A stretch of DNA of 64,000 bases from Pseudomonas paraversuta (GTDB lineage: Bacteria > Pseudomonadota > Gammaproteobacteria > Pseudomonadales > Pseudomonadaceae): the NCBI RefSeq assembly GCF_904063065.1, contig NZ_CAJFCL010000003.1, positions 372,001 through 436,000 of the forward strand, given 5' to 3'. This document shows, piece after piece, positions 1-10,123 of this stretch. Within the stretch, counting starts at the first letter, position 1, and the number at the start of each line of letters is the position of its first letter. Made by a program: the position numbers and the translations under genes. The notes beneath the pieces are model-generated. The model made no database searches and was not told the DNA's origin. It worked only from the letters and a program-made list of their open reading frames with translations.

Positions 1-1011
<1,011 letters not shown>

Positions 1012-1023
1012 AGTGGTAGCCCC

Positions 1024-1084
1024 CTGCAGGAGCGAGCTTGCTCGCGAGCTCTTCGCGGCCTTGTTGAAAAGCTCGCTCCTGCAG
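1024..1084. repeat. REPIN (inverted REP pair) after ligA
   Basis: CTGCAGGAGCGAGC at the left end is matched by its reverse complement GCTCGCTCCTGCAG at the right end, with an imperfect middle. This is the commonest repeat family in the window; related copies lie at 22615, 25223, 29648, 34725, 37509 and 51091. Confidence 0.85.
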
Positions 1085-1164
1085 AGTCTGCTGCCCGGTC
1101 CCCGCCCTGTATGGTCCAATCCAAGTGCTTGAGCCCGCTCATTTTTTTATTCTTGCCGCAGCAG

Positions 1165-1192
1165 TTGTAAGTTTTCCTCAGACAGGTACAAT
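1165..1192 (+). promoter_or_regulatory. Probable sigma-70 promoter of ffs
   Basis: A -35-like TTGTAA (1165-1170) and a -10-like TACAAT (1187-1192) are separated by 16 bp. They would start transcription near 1200, about 25 bases before the mature 4.5S RNA, leaving a short leader to be trimmed. Confidence 0.55.
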
Positions 1193-1224
1193 GGCGCCGT
1201 TCGCTGCTAAGCGGATGTTGTTAT

Positions 1225-1334
1225 GGTGACCCTATCGGTCCCTCCGCAACGATTACCCGTTAACCTGGTCAGATCCGGAAGGAAGCAGCCACAGCGGGAA
1301 CATTGTGTGCCGGGGTGTGGCTGGTGGGGTTGCC
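1225..1334 (+). ncRNA. ffs: 4.5S RNA of the signal recognition particle
   Basis: The conserved SRP domain IV core is present (GGTCAGATCCGGAAGGAAGC, 1268-1287, then AGCC), flanked by complementary arms. GGTGACCCTATCGG at the 5' end pairs with CTGGTGGGGTTGCC at the 3' end. The size (~110 nt) fits a bacterial 4.5S RNA, and ffs directly before dnaX is the usual Pseudomonas arrangement. The RNA binds Ffh and targets nascent membrane proteins. Exact ends are estimated from the pairing. Confidence 0.9.
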
Positions 1335-1342
1335 TCCATTTT

Positions 1343-1369
1343 AAAAATCCTCAGTTTTGCAGGGTTTTT
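1343..1369 (+). terminator. Intrinsic terminator of ffs
   Basis: AAAAATCCT and AGGGTTTTT can pair around a nine-base loop, ending in a run of T. It lies immediately downstream of the 4.5S RNA. Confidence 0.6.
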
Positions 1370-1565
1370 AGTCGATACACAGCATCTCTCCATTCTCTTT
1401 TGTTCAAGCCCGTCCCGGCGTTTATTCCGCGGTCGATGTCTTTTTGTGCGCGGCATAAAACATGCGGCTGTACGGCATGAGCAGTTTAAAGTGCGCATCG
1501 GATGCAATTTTGCCCCTGCTCCGCTAGCATTAGCCCCTTCCGCTTTTCTGACGCGACGGTTATCA

Positions 1566-3632
1566 ATGAGTTATCAGGTTCTTGCACGTAAATGGCGTCC
1601 GCGCTCGTTCCGCGAAATGGTCGGCCAGACCCATGTGCTCAAGGCTCTGATCAATGCCCTGGACAGTCAGCGCCTGCATCACGCCTACCTGTTTACCGGT
1701 ACCCGTGGTGTCGGCAAGACCACCATTGCGCGGATCATCGCCAAATGCCTGAACTGTGAGACAGGTATCACCTCGACCCCGTGCGGAACGTGTTCGGTGT
1801 GCCGCGAAATCGACGAAGGGCGCTTTGTCGATCTGATCGAAATCGATGCCGCGAGCCGGACCAAGGTCGAGGACACCCGCGAGTTGCTCGATAACGTGCA
1901 GTACGCGCCAAGCCGCGGGCGCTTCAAGGTCTACCTGATCGACGAAGTGCACATGCTCTCCAGCCACTCCTTCAATGCGTTGCTCAAAACCCTTGAAGAG
2001 CCGCCGCCCTACGTCAAATTCATCCTGGCGACCACCGATCCGCAGAAACTGCCGGCGACAATCCTTTCCCGTTGCCTGCAGTTCTCCCTGAAAAACATGA
2101 CCCCCGAGCGGGTAGTCGAGCACTTGAGCCATGTGCTGAGTGTCGAAAACGTACCCTTTGAAGATGACGCGCTGTGGTTGCTGGGTCGGGCTGCGGACGG
2201 CTCGATGCGTGATGCGATGAGCCTGACCGACCAGGCCATTGCCTTCGGTGAAGGCAAGGTGCTGGCGGCTGATGTGCGCACCATGCTGGGTACTCTCGAC
2301 CACGGCCAGGTGTTTGACCTGCTGCACGCCTTGATCGAAGGCGATGCCCGGGGACTGCTGGAGGCTGTGCGCCATCTGGCCGAGCAGGGCCCGGACTGGA
2401 ACGGCGTGCTGTCCGAAATCCTCAACGTCTTCCATCGCGTTGCCATTGCCCAGGCGTTGCCCGAAGGGGTCGACAACGGCCACGGCGACCGTGATCGCGT
2501 ACTGGCCCTGGCCAAGGTATTGCCTGCCGAAGACGTACAGTTTTATTACCAGATGGGCCTGATCGGCCGGCGTGATTTGCCGCTGGCACCAGACCCCCGT
2601 GGCGGTTTTGAAATGGTCCTGCTACGGATGCTGGCCTTCCGTCCGGCAGACGCGACAGACTCGCCGAGTCAGCCGCTAAAGCCAGTGGGGATCAGCCAGG
2701 CCACAGTTGATTCCGCCCAAACCGTGGCTGGCCCGACCGCTGTTGCGCCAGTAGTTGCTGCACCTGCACCTGCCGCTGTGGCGGTGGTTGAAGTGCCCAG
2801 GCCTGAACCTGTGGTCGAGCCGGCACCTGCACCTGTGGCGGCCCCCAGGGCGCCAGCAGTGCCGGTAGTGGACTTGCCGTGGAACGAGCCTGCTGTTGCC
2901 GTGATCGAAGAGCCGCTGGCGCCCCAAGCGATGCTCGATACGCTCGGCGAACAACCCGAGTTGCCACCGATGCCGTTGCCTACGCCTGACAGCGTGGTGC
3001 CGGACGCGCCGCAGTGGGAAGACGCGCCTGTACCTGAGCCAACGCCGGAGCAAGTGGACTCGGCACTGTCGGGCCTGGATCGCGATGACGAGCCGCCGCT
3101 GGACGAAGATTACATTGAGCCGGACATGGACTCGGCGGCCTATAGCTACCTTGACGAACTGGCCAGCGAGCATGGGGGCGAGCCTGCACCTGAGCCCGAG
3201 CCATTGCCTGCTGCCGAGCCTGCGACCGGGCTGGCCCTTGAATGGCTGAATATGTTCCCCAAATTACCGGTATCGGGCATGACGGCGAGCATTGGCGCCA
3301 ACTGCACATTGATCTCGGTTGATGGTGATGACTGGTTGCTGCATCTGGACCCGGCTCACAGCGCGTTGTTTAACGCGACTCAGCAGCGCCGGCTCAATGA
3401 TGCGTTGAACCAGTATCATCAGCGCACACTCAAAGTGACTATCGAGCTGATCAAGCCGGAGCAGGAAACCCCGGCCCAGGCCGCCTCGCGCTTTCGTGCA
3501 GAGCGCCAGCGCCTGGCAGAAGAATCCATCTATGCCGATCCGCTGGTGCAGCAAATGATTGAACAATTCGGTGCGGCAGTCCGTGACGATACGATTCAAC
3601 CTGTGGACGTTGTTGAGGCTCAGGCTTCATAA
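1566..3632 (+). CDS. dnaX: DNA polymerase III subunit tau (clamp loader)
   Basis: This encodes the 688-residue clamp-loader ATPase that loads the beta clamp and couples the replicative polymerases. The N-terminus [12 protein letters not shown] is the classic DnaX start; the frame is open to 1305 but that extension overlaps the 4.5S RNA and its terminator. Visible features are the Walker [10 protein letters not shown] (~45-53), a zinc module with four cysteines (CLNC...PCGTC..C, ~64-79) and the DEVH Walker B. A long Pro/Ala/Glu-rich linker (~375-560) precedes the C-terminal polymerase-binding domain. I see no A-AAA-AAG slippery heptamer, so an E. coli-type gamma frameshift product is not supported. 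ybaB and recR follow, the usual recombination-repair neighbourhood. Confidence 0.96.
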   Translation: MSYQVLARKWRPRSFREMVGQTHVLKALINALDSQRLHHAYLFTGTRGVGKTTIARIIAKCLNCETGITSTPCGTCSVCREIDEGRFVDLIEIDAASRTKVEDTRELLDNVQYAPSRGRFKVYLIDEVHMLSSHSFNALLKTLEEPPPYVKFILATTDPQKLPATILSRCLQFSLKNMTPERVVEHLSHVLSVENVPFEDDALWLLGRAADGSMRDAMSLTDQAIAFGEGKVLAADVRTMLGTLDHGQVFDLLHALIEGDARGLLEAVRHLAEQGPDWNGVLSEILNVFHRVAIAQALPEGVDNGHGDRDRVLALAKVLPAEDVQFYYQMGLIGRRDLPLAPDPRGGFEMVLLRMLAFRPADATDSPSQPLKPVGISQATVDSAQTVAGPTAVAPVVAAPAPAAVAVVEVPRPEPVVEPAPAPVAAPRAPAVPVVDLPWNEPAVAVIEEPLAPQAMLDTLGEQPELPPMPLPTPDSVVPDAPQWEDAPVPEPTPEQVDSALSGLDRDDEPPLDEDYIEPDMDSAAYSYLDELASEHGGEPAPEPEPLPAAEPATGLALEWLNMFPKLPVSGMTASIGANCTLISVDGDDWLLHLDPAHSALFNATQQRRLNDALNQYHQRTLKVTIELIKPEQETPAQAASRFRAERQRLAEESIYADPLVQQMIEQFGAAVRDDTIQPVDVVEAQAS

Positions 3633-3706
3633 CGCCAGGAAAAACTTACAGCCCGAGGTTTCTTGGCCGCGGGTGCATTGTCCAAATAACGTTTGAGGTG
3701 ATTCCC

Positions 3707-4045
3707 ATGATGAAAGGTGGCATGGCCGGCCTGATGAAGCAGGCGCAGCAGATGCAGGAAAAAATGGCCAAAATGCAGGAAGAACTGGCCAATGCTGAAG
3801 TCACTGGTAAAGCCGGTGGCGACATGGTGACTGTGGTCATGACCGGTCGTCATGACATCAAGCGTGTGAGCATCGATCCGGCTCTGCTTGAAGGTGTCAG
3901 CGATGATGACCGTGAAGTGCTGGAAGACCTGTTCGCGGCTGCAGTCAACGATGCCGTGCGCAAGGTCGAAGCCAATAGCCAGGACAAAATGTCCGGCGTG
4001 ACCTCCGGCATGCAACTGCCGCCAGGCATGAAGCTGCCGTTCTAA
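3707..4045 (+). CDS. ybaB: YbaB/EbfC family nucleoid-associated protein
   Basis: A 112-residue small DNA-binding protein of the YbaB/EbfC family, which binds DNA as a dimer and is nearly always found between dnaX and recR. The sequence opens [16 protein letters not shown] with a coiled-coil helix ([15 protein letters not shown]), followed by the beta-rich core and a Gly/Met-rich tail ([13 protein letters not shown]). The ATG at 3707 is chosen because GAGGTG sits six bases upstream; the in-frame GTG at 3698 overlaps that Shine-Dalgarno. Its role in recombination or nucleoid organisation is family knowledge. Confidence 0.93.
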   Translation: MMKGGMAGLMKQAQQMQEKMAKMQEELANAEVTGKAGGDMVTVVMTGRHDIKRVSIDPALLEGVSDDDREVLEDLFAAAVNDAVRKVEANSQDKMSGVTSGMQLPPGMKLPF

Positions 4046-4055
4046 GGCGCTGCAC

Positions 4056-4088
4056 AAAATGCCAGGCCCCCGGGCCTGGCATTTTTTT
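4056..4088 (+). terminator. Intrinsic terminator after ybaB
   Basis: ATGCCAGGCCC and GGGCCTGGCAT form a perfect 11-bp stem with a three-base loop, followed by TTTTTTT. It separates dnaX-ybaB from recR. Confidence 0.9.
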
Positions 4089-4206
4089 GCCTGGCTGTTT
4101 TTGATTAATGGTGCAGGCTGCCCGGGTGCACGGGATTGCTGGCATTTGACGCTGGCCCGGACCGCGGGTATAAACCGCCTCTCGTTGTTTTGTCGGACCT
4201 TTCCCT

Positions 4207-4809
4207 ATGAGCTTTAGTCCCCTGATTCGCCAACTGATCGATGCCTTGCGCACCTTGCCGGGCGTAGGTCAAAAGACTGCACAGCGCATGGCTCTGCAAT
4301 TGCTTGAGCGTGATCGCAGCGGTGGTTCGCGTCTGGCGCTGGCCTTGAGTCAGGCTATGGAGGGCGTGGGTCATTGCCGTCTGTGCCGGACCCTGACCGA
4401 GGATGACTTGTGTCCGCAGTGCGCCGATGTGCGCCGAGACGACACCCTGCTTTGTGTGGTTGAGGGGCCGATGGATGTCTATGCCGTCGAGCAGACCGGC
4501 TATCGCGGTCGTTACTTTGTGCTCAAAGGGCATTTGTCGCCGCTGGACGGCCTGGGGCCGGAGGCGATAGGTATCCCGCAACTGATGACGCGCATCGCGG
4601 AACAGGGCACCTTCACCGAGGTGATCCTCGCCACCAACCCGACGGTCGAAGGCGAGGCTACTGCACATTACATTGCGCAATTGCTCGGCAACAAAGGCCT
4701 TATTGCTTCGCGCATCGCCCACGGTGTACCGCTGGGTGGCGAGCTGGAACTGGTTGACGGCGGAACCCTGGCCCACTCGTTCTCCGGGCGCAGACCGATC
4801 GTTCTGTAA
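4207..4809 (+). CDS. recR: Recombination mediator protein RecR
   Basis: A 200-residue RecR, which with RecO and RecF loads RecA onto SSB-coated gaps. The helix-hairpin-helix ([16 protein letters not shown], ~14-29) is followed by the C4 zinc finger (CRLC at ~58 and CPQC at ~70) and a Toprim domain beginning at [13 protein letters not shown]. The length is standard for the family. A terminator upstream suggests it has its own promoter in 4089-4206. Confidence 0.96.
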   Translation: MSFSPLIRQLIDALRTLPGVGQKTAQRMALQLLERDRSGGSRLALALSQAMEGVGHCRLCRTLTEDDLCPQCADVRRDDTLLCVVEGPMDVYAVEQTGYRGRYFVLKGHLSPLDGLGPEAIGIPQLMTRIAEQGTFTEVILATNPTVEGEATAHYIAQLLGNKGLIASRIAHGVPLGGELELVDGGTLAHSFSGRRPIVL

Positions 4810-4842
4810 GCATCAGCTTGCCGGCGAGCAGGCGACACGGCC

Positions 4843-5388
4843 TTACTCTGTCAGGGAAAATTCAGTCAGGCAAAAGGTCGGGACGCCCATTTCCTGCAGG
4901 CGTTTCGACCCGCCCAGTTGTGGCAGATCAATAATCGCAGCGGCTTCAAACACCTGTGCCCCCATGCGCCGCACCAGATTGGCAGCGGCAATCAGGGTCC
5001 CGCCCGTAGCGATCAGATCATCGACGATCAACAGCGAGTCGCCTTCACATAGGCTGTCGGCGTGAACCTCGAGAAACGCTTCGCCATATTCGGTCTGATA
5101 GCCTTCGGCTAAAACGTCGGCGGGCAATTTGCCCTGCTTGCGAAACAGGATCAGCGGCTTGTTGAGTTGATGCGCCAGTACCGAGCCAATCAAAAAGCCG
5201 CGGGCATCCATGGCGCCGATGTGGCTGAAATCAGCCTCGACGTAGCGTTCGATAAAGGTATCGGCAATCACGCGCATGGCGCGGGGGGATTGATACAGCG
5301 GCGTGATATCGCGAAAAATCACCCCTGCTTTGGGGAAGTCAATTACTGGGCGAATCAAGGATTTGAGGCAAAAGTCGTCGCGGATCAT
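4843..5388 (-). CDS. apt: Adenine phosphoribosyltransferase
   Basis: A 181-residue type I phosphoribosyltransferase that salvages adenine to AMP using PRPP. The PRPP-binding signature is [13 protein letters not shown] (~121-133), with the family segments FRDITPLYQ and [11 protein letters not shown] before it. The start [10 protein letters not shown] aligns with P. aeruginosa Apt as I recall it. The start codon lies only two bases downstream of a perfect 15-bp inverted repeat and no Shine-Dalgarno is visible, which is unusual. It is downstream of anr on the same strand, 55 bases apart, so read-through from anr is possible. Confidence 0.95.
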   Translation of the reverse strand: MIRDDFCLKSLIRPVIDFPKAGVIFRDITPLYQSPRAMRVIADTFIERYVEADFSHIGAMDARGFLIGSVLAHQLNKPLILFRKQGKLPADVLAEGYQTEYGEAFLEVHADSLCEGDSLLIVDDLIATGGTLIAAANLVRRMGAQVFEAAAIIDLPQLGGSKRLQEMGVPTFCLTEFSLTE

Positions 5389-5390
5389 AT

Positions 5391-5430
5391 CGGGCTATAC
5401 TGGCGTGCGTTAGCTCGCCAGTATAGCCCG
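5391..5430. repeat. Perfect 15-bp inverted repeat between anr and apt
   Basis: CGGGCTATACTGGCG (5391-5405) is the exact reverse complement of 5416-5430, separated by ten bases. Read on the minus strand it ends two bases before the apt ATG (5388-5386). It has no following T run, so it is not a standard terminator. It could be an RNA hairpin limiting apt translation or an operator. Confidence 0.8.
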
Positions 5431-5443
5431 ATGAATGACGGAT

Positions 5444-6178
5444 TCAGACTTCCAGCGAGCCACCGGCCAGGGCGCACAGCTTGATGGGGTCAAGAATGTG
5501 AACTTCCTTGCCATCAGCGGTGATCAGCTGGTTTTCTTGCAGGCGGGTAAATACCCGGGAAACCGTTTCAACTGCCAGGCCCAGGTAATTGCCAATTTCA
5601 TTGCGCGACATGCTCAGACGGAACTGGTTGGCCGAAAAGCCACGGGCGCGGAAACGGGCAGACAGGTTGACCAGAAAGGTCGCGATACGTTCGTCAGCGG
5701 TCTTTTTCGACAGCAGCAACATCATCTGCTGATCGTCACGAATTTCCCGGCTCATGATGCGCATCAGCTGGCGACGCAGTTGCGGCAGCTGTACCGAAAG
5801 CTCGTCCAGACGCTCGAAGGGAATTTCGCAAACCGGCGTGGTTTCCAGTGCCTGGGCAGATACCGGATAGGATTCGGTGTCCATGCCTGACAAACCGACC
5901 AGCTCGCTGGGCAAGTGGAAACCGGTGAGTTGCTCTTCGCCGCTGTCACTCAAGCTGAATGTCTTGAGGGCGCCGGAGCGTACTGCGTAGACCGAGACGA
6001 ACGGGTCGCCCTGACGAAACAGAAATTCGCCTTTTTTCAATGGGCGGCCGCGTTTGACGATTTCCTCTAACGCATCCATGTCTTCCAGGTTTAACGAAAG
6101 TGGCAAACATAAAGGCGCGAGACTGCAATCCTTGCAGTGAGCCTGGCTATGAGCGCGCACTTTTACTGGCTCGGACAT
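5444..6178 (-). CDS. anr: Oxygen-sensing transcriptional regulator Anr (FNR family)
   Basis: A 244-residue Crp/FNR regulator that carries an oxygen-labile [4Fe-4S] cluster and activates anaerobic and microaerobic genes. The N-terminal cysteines C15, C18 and C24 plus C117 (TTPVCEIP) match the four FNR cluster ligands. The cyclic-nucleotide-like barrel spans ~25-150. The C-terminal helix-turn-helix contains the recognition sequence [11 protein letters not shown], which reads TTGAT half-sites. AAGGA lies eight bases before the ATG. Likely targets in the window are hemN and the ccoNOQP operons. Confidence 0.96.
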   Translation of the reverse strand: MSEPVKVRAHSQAHCKDCSLAPLCLPLSLNLEDMDALEEIVKRGRPLKKGEFLFRQGDPFVSVYAVRSGALKTFSLSDSGEEQLTGFHLPSELVGLSGMDTESYPVSAQALETTPVCEIPFERLDELSVQLPQLRRQLMRIMSREIRDDQQMMLLLSKKTADERIATFLVNLSARFRARGFSANQFRLSMSRNEIGNYLGLAVETVSRVFTRLQENQLITADGKEVHILDPIKLCALAGGSLEV

Positions 6179-6329
6179 TTCTTAAATCCTTATAGGAAAA
6201 CACACATAAGATGCAAGGTTACCCCAGGGAGGGGGCTGAGGCCAGTGCGCCAATTCAGTGCACTTCACTCAAGTAACCTGCCGCCGTGCCGATAGCCCGG
6301 TAACGGCTTAAGCACAGGGAGCAGGTCAG

Positions 6330-6806
6330 ATGTCATCGATGGGTGGAGTTGGCCTTAGTCAGAGTGGCATGTTGACCATAAACACGCCTGCGATAAACAG
6401 ACAGAATGTCGCAGTGGCCGACGAGGACACGGGCCTTGGCCAGGTGGCAGCTCCCGCTGAGGGCGTCAAAGTGGTGATTTCAGGTGCGGCCATGAAGTTG
6501 GCAAAAGCGCAGAAAGATCAGAACGACGACATTGAAGGCAGCGGCTTGCCGGATCAGGTTCAGAAAATTCTGAAGATGATTCGCGAGATTAAGAAGCAGA
6601 TAGCTGAAAAGCAGGCTCAACTGCAGCAAGTCATGGCCAACAGCAATTTGAATCCTGAGCAGGCCAAGGCTCAGGCCGCCGGCTTGCAGGCGGCAATTGC
6701 CGGTTTGAGTGCTGCATTGCTCAATGCCAATGCCAGCCTGGTCAAAGCCATGAAAGACTTGAGCGGTGAGGACGCGCTCAAGGCTTCTTCGCTGATGGCC
6801 AGCTAG
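6330..6806 (+). CDS. Small coiled-coil protein of unknown function
   Basis: A 158-residue protein I cannot assign. The first ~60 residues are polar and low in complexity (GVGLSQSGMLTINTP). Residues ~65-100 are a strongly predicted coiled coil (VQKILKMIREIKKQIAEKQ), followed by an alanine-rich helical tail. There is no signal peptide or membrane segment. A distant likeness to FlxA-like proteins (short coiled coil with a Q-rich helix) is possible but weak. GGAG sits nine bases before the ATG, and the codon use resembles the neighbours. It is alone on the plus strand between divergent anr and convergent hemN. Confidence 0.75.
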   Translation: MSSMGGVGLSQSGMLTINTPAINRQNVAVADEDTGLGQVAAPAEGVKVVISGAAMKLAKAQKDQNDDIEGSGLPDQVQKILKMIREIKKQIAEKQAQLQQVMANSNLNPEQAKAQAAGLQAAIAGLSAALLNANASLVKAMKDLSGEDALKASSLMAS

Positions 6807-6835
6807 CGGGCGTTATCACCGGTTGCGAGCGCTCC

Positions 6836-8218
6836 CTATATCACCCGGGAAAATCGCTGCCGACTGGCCTGTTCCAGGTAGCCATCAAACACCATGCACA
6901 CCGAGCGCACCAACAGCCGCCCGGCGGGCAGTACGGTCAATTGCTCATGGTCCAGGGTGATCAGGCCATCGGCGGCCATTCTCTGCAGGGCAGGCCACTG
7001 CTGGGCAAAGTAGCCTCGAAAATCAATATTGAATACTTGCTCTATGTGGGCGAACGGCAAGTTCAAATTGCAGATGATTTGTTGAATCACCTCGCGCCGG
7101 ATCCGGTCATCCTGATTGCACAGCAGGCCACGGGCAGTGGCGAGCTGGCCGCTGGCCAGGGTGCGCTGATACTGGGTGATGTCGCTGTCATTCTGGCAGT
7201 ACAGCTCGCCGATCTGGCTGATGGCTGATACGCCGAGGCCGATCAGGTCGCAATGACCGTGGGTGGTGTAACCCTGGAAGTTGCGTTGCAGGGTGGCTTC
7301 TTCCTGGGCGATGGCCAGTTCGTCGTCCGGCAGGGCGAAGTGATCCATGCCGATATAGCGATACCCGGCAGCTGTCAGCTGGGCGATGGTGCGCTCAAGC
7401 ATTTCCAGTTTGGCGGCAGGCGAGGGCAGATCGCTGGTATTGATCCGCCGTTGCGGCATGAAGCGCTCTGGCAAGTGCGCGTAATTGAACACCGACAAAC
7501 GATCCGGCTGCAGGCTGATCACTTCGTTGATGGTTTGTGCGAAGGCATCGGGGGTTTGCTTGGGCAGGCCGTAGATCAGGTCGATATTGATCGAGCGAAA
7601 CTGCAGGGTGCGCGCAGCATCGATCACGGCACGGGTTTCTTCCAGGCTTTGCAGGCGATTGACCGCTCGCTGTACCTGGGGGTCGAGATCTTGCAGGCCA
7701 ATGCTGACGCGATTGAACCCCAGCTCGCGCAGCAGGCCCATGGTCGACCAGTCGGCTTCCCGGGGGTCGATTTCGATGCCGTAATCGCCGGAGTCGTCGT
7801 CCAGCAAGGTGAAGTTTTCGCGCAGGCTGGCCATCAATTGGCGCAATTCGGCGTGGCTGAGAAAGGTCGGCGTTCCTCCGCCAAAGTGCAGTTGCTCGAC
7901 GGTTTGTCTGGGGTCGAGGTGGCAGGCGACCTGGCGGATTTCCTGCTCCAGTCGCTGCAAATAAGGCTGCGCCCGGCCACGGTCTTTAGTAATCACTTTA
8001 TTGCAGGCGCAGTAGTAGCAAATATTGGCGCAGAACGGCACATGCACATACAGCGACAACGGCCGCGACGCCTTGCGGCTTTCGCGCAAGGCGTGCAGCA
8101 GATCGAAAGTACTGACCTGATCAGTGAACTGCATGGCTGTCGGATATGAGGTATAGCGCGGGCCGGCCAGGTCATAGCGGCGAATCAAATCTGAGTCCCA
8201 ACGAATGGCGTCGAGCAT
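6836..8218 (-). CDS. hemN: Oxygen-independent coproporphyrinogen III oxidase
   Basis: A 460-residue radical SAM enzyme that decarboxylates coproporphyrinogen III to protoporphyrinogen IX without oxygen, in the cytoplasm. The cluster motif CANICYYC (CxxxCxxC, ~62-69) is preceded by SLYVHVPF and followed by the HFGGGTPTFL segment. The C-terminal HemN domain (~370-450) is complete. A perfect Anr box lies ~71 bases upstream of the start, consistent with anaerobic induction. The gene supplies heme for the neighbouring cbb3 oxidases. Confidence 0.96.
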   Translation of the reverse strand: MLDAIRWDSDLIRRYDLAGPRYTSYPTAMQFTDQVSTFDLLHALRESRKASRPLSLYVHVPFCANICYYCACNKVITKDRGRAQPYLQRLEQEIRQVACHLDPRQTVEQLHFGGGTPTFLSHAELRQLMASLRENFTLLDDDSGDYGIEIDPREADWSTMGLLRELGFNRVSIGLQDLDPQVQRAVNRLQSLEETRAVIDAARTLQFRSINIDLIYGLPKQTPDAFAQTINEVISLQPDRLSVFNYAHLPERFMPQRRINTSDLPSPAAKLEMLERTIAQLTAAGYRYIGMDHFALPDDELAIAQEEATLQRNFQGYTTHGHCDLIGLGVSAISQIGELYCQNDSDITQYQRTLASGQLATARGLLCNQDDRIRREVIQQIICNLNLPFAHIEQVFNIDFRGYFAQQWPALQRMAADGLITLDHEQLTVLPAGRLLVRSVCMVFDGYLEQASRQRFSRVI

Positions 8219-8282
8219 GCGGGCATTCCCCTGGGATGGTTGGCAATGCGCTGGAGTCTAGGGGCTCGGGATTTGGATGGCC

Positions 8283-8296
8283 TTGATTTGTATCAA
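8283..8296. promoter_or_regulatory. Anr/FNR box upstream of hemN
   Basis: TTGATTTGTATCAA matches TTGAT-N4-ATCAA perfectly. Its centre is ~71 bases before the hemN ATG. A class II FNR-type promoter centred at -41.5 would leave a ~30-base leader. Confidence 0.85.
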
Positions 8297-8309
8297 TGGC
8301 GGCGTGTAC

Positions 8310-9185
8310 TGCATCGCCGGCAAGCCAGCTCCCACAGTGTGTTCCTTGGGGTAGCACAGCTGCTGTGGGAGGTCAGGTCATCCAGCACCCACAGAGTGTC
8401 CTTGGGGGTTGCACAGCTATTGTGGGAGCCAGCTTGCTGGCGATGGTATCGGTGAGGTCATGCAGTTGGACTGCGTTGCCTGCATCGCTGGCAAGCCAGC
8501 TCCCACAGTGTGTTCCTTGAGGTTGCACAGCTGCTGGGGGAGGTGAGGTCATCCAGTTGAGCTGGGTTGCCTGCATCGCTGGCAAGCCAGCTCCCACAGA
8601 TTGTCTCTCGGGGTTGCGCAGTTGCTGTGGAAGGTCAGGTCATCCAGTTGAACTGGGTTGCCTGCATCGCTGGCAAGCCAGCTCCCACAATGTGTTCCTT
8701 GGGGTTGCACAGCTGCTGTGGGAGGTCAGGTCATCCAGCTCCCACAGAGTATCCTTGGGGGTTGCACAGCTATTGTGGGAGCCAGCTTGCTGGCGATGGT
8801 ATCGGTGAGGTCAAGCAGTTGGGCTGCGTTGCCTGCATCGCCGGCAAGCCAGCTCCCACAGAGTGTCTCTCGGGGTTGCACAGCTGCTGTGGGAGGTCAG
8901 GTCATCCAGCACCCACAGAGTATCCTTGGGGGTTGCACAGCTATTGTGGGAGCCAGCTTGCTGGCGATGGTATCGGTGAGGTCATCCAGTTGAACTGGGT
9001 TGCCTATATCGCTGGCAAGCCAGCTCCCACAGTGTGTTCCTTGGGGTTGCACAATCAGGTCATCCAGCACCCACAGAGTGTCCTTGGGGGGTGCACAGCT
9101 ATTGTGGGAGCCAGCTTGCTGGCGATGGTATCGGTGAGGTCATGCAGTTGGGCTGCGTTGCCTGTATCCCCGGCAAGCGCCCGCA
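8310..9185. repeat. Tandem REP array, 91- and 171-bp units
   Basis: The whole stretch between hemN and the safE-like gene is built from repeats. GGCAAGCCAGCTCCCACA starts at 8319, 8490, 8581, 8672, 8843 and 9014, with a degenerate copy at 9172. The spacings are 171, 91, 91, 171, 171 and 158 bp. The 171-bp units carry an extra ~80 bp with the inverted element TGTGGGAGCCAGCTTGCTGG, at 8421, 8774, 8945 and 9103. Each opposite-facing pair can fold as a REP hairpin. The 158-bp unit lacks 13 bp. Long open frames here come from the repetition and are not genes. Confidence 0.9.
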
Positions 9186-9196
9186 CAAGTGAATGG

Positions 9197-9880
9197 CTAG
9201 TGCCCCATCAACCAGTGCTGATGGGGGCCGGGCAGGGTCCAGATGCCGAACAGGATCACCAGCAAGCCCCCGGCCATGCGTACGCTGCGCTTGCGCAGCA
9301 GTGCCGTGACACGCTCGGCAGCCAGGCCGGTCGCCAGCAGCACGGGCCAGGTACCAAGCCCGAATGCCAGCATCAGCAGTGCACTGTCGATCGCGCTGCC
9401 CTGGCTGGCCGACCAGATCAGCGTGCTGTAGACCAGGCCACATGGCAGCCAGCCCCACAGCGCGCCCAGCAGCAATGCCCGGGGCAGGCTCGATACGGGC
9501 AGCAAGCGGTTGGCAACGGGCTGGATATGCCGCCACAGGCCGCGTCCCAGGCTTTCGATGCGGGTCAGGCCGCTCCACCAGCCGGCCAGGTACAAGCCCA
9601 TGCAGATCAGCAGCAACCCGGCGAGGATGCGCATGTACATCGCCGCCGGACTGTTGGCCACCGCCCATCCGGCGAGCCCCAGCAGCAAACCAGCTGCGGC
9701 GTAACTGAGGATCCGCCCCAGGTTATAGGCCAGTAGCAGCCTGAAGCGGCGGCTGCGTTGCTCTTTGGGGATGGCCAGGGTCAATGCCCCCATCAGGCCG
9801 CCGCACATGCCCAGGCAGTGGCCGCCCCCGAGCAGGCCCAGAATCACGGCCGAAACCAGTAGTGGCGCCAGCTCAAACAT
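9197..9880 (-). CDS. SafE/TauE-like membrane protein (cytochrome oxidase biogenesis)
   Basis: A 227-residue integral membrane protein opening MFELAPLLVSAVILGLLGG, with about six hydrophobic segments and a Cys-His pair followed by a second Cys (GGGHCLGMCGG, ~18-28). This resembles the sulfite exporter TauE/SafE-like family linked to cbb3 and copper maturation. The ATG at 9880 overlaps the end of ccoS by eight bases, indicating translational coupling in the ccoGHIS group. The cysteine/histidine motif suggests metal handling, possibly copper; the substrate is not established by the sequence. Confidence 0.85.
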   Translation of the reverse strand: MFELAPLLVSAVILGLLGGGHCLGMCGGLMGALTLAIPKEQRSRRFRLLLAYNLGRILSYAAAGLLLGLAGWAVANSPAAMYMRILAGLLLICMGLYLAGWWSGLTRIESLGRGLWRHIQPVANRLLPVSSLPRALLLGALWGWLPCGLVYSTLIWSASQGSAIDSALLMLAFGLGTWPVLLATGLAAERVTALLRKRSVRMAGGLLVILFGIWTLPGPHQHWLMGH

Positions 9881-10103
9881 GGGGTGGGGCCTTGCTGTCG
9901 GTGTCCTGCTCCGACTCCGGGTGATGCAGCCTGGCTTCTTCGACGGCCGCTGTATGTTTCGGGTCCTGGTCGTCAAACAGGATGCTGTGGGCCGGGCTGT
10001 CGAGGTCATCGTACTGGCCGCTGTCCACTGCCCAGAAGAAGATGTAGATGGCGATTGCGACAATCAGCAAGGCCGCGGGAATCATGATGTAAAGCGCTGG
10101 CAT
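9873..10103 (-). CDS. ccoS: cbb3 oxidase maturation protein CcoS
   Basis: A 76-residue protein with one N-terminal membrane helix (ALYIMIPAALLIVAIAIYIF) and the family hallmark WAVDSGQYDDLDSPAHSIL directly after it. CcoS is needed to insert redox cofactors into cbb3 oxidase. The tail is longer and more acidic than in some homologues. It lies 20 bases after ccoI and overlaps the next gene by eight bases. Confidence 0.94.
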   Translation of the reverse strand: MPALYIMIPAALLIVAIAIYIFFWAVDSGQYDDLDSPAHSILFDDQDPKHTAAVEEARLHHPESEQDTDSKAPPHV

Positions 10104-10123
10104 AAATACTCCAGGCGACCGGT

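Noticed and set aside
1566..3632. Programmed frameshift in dnaX producing a gamma subunit
   Set aside because: No A-AAA-AAG heptamer or run of six A is present in the gene.
8567..9736. A 389-residue open frame on the plus strand
   Set aside because: It runs through the REP array and then antisense to the safE-like gene. Its peptide is repetitive because the DNA is.
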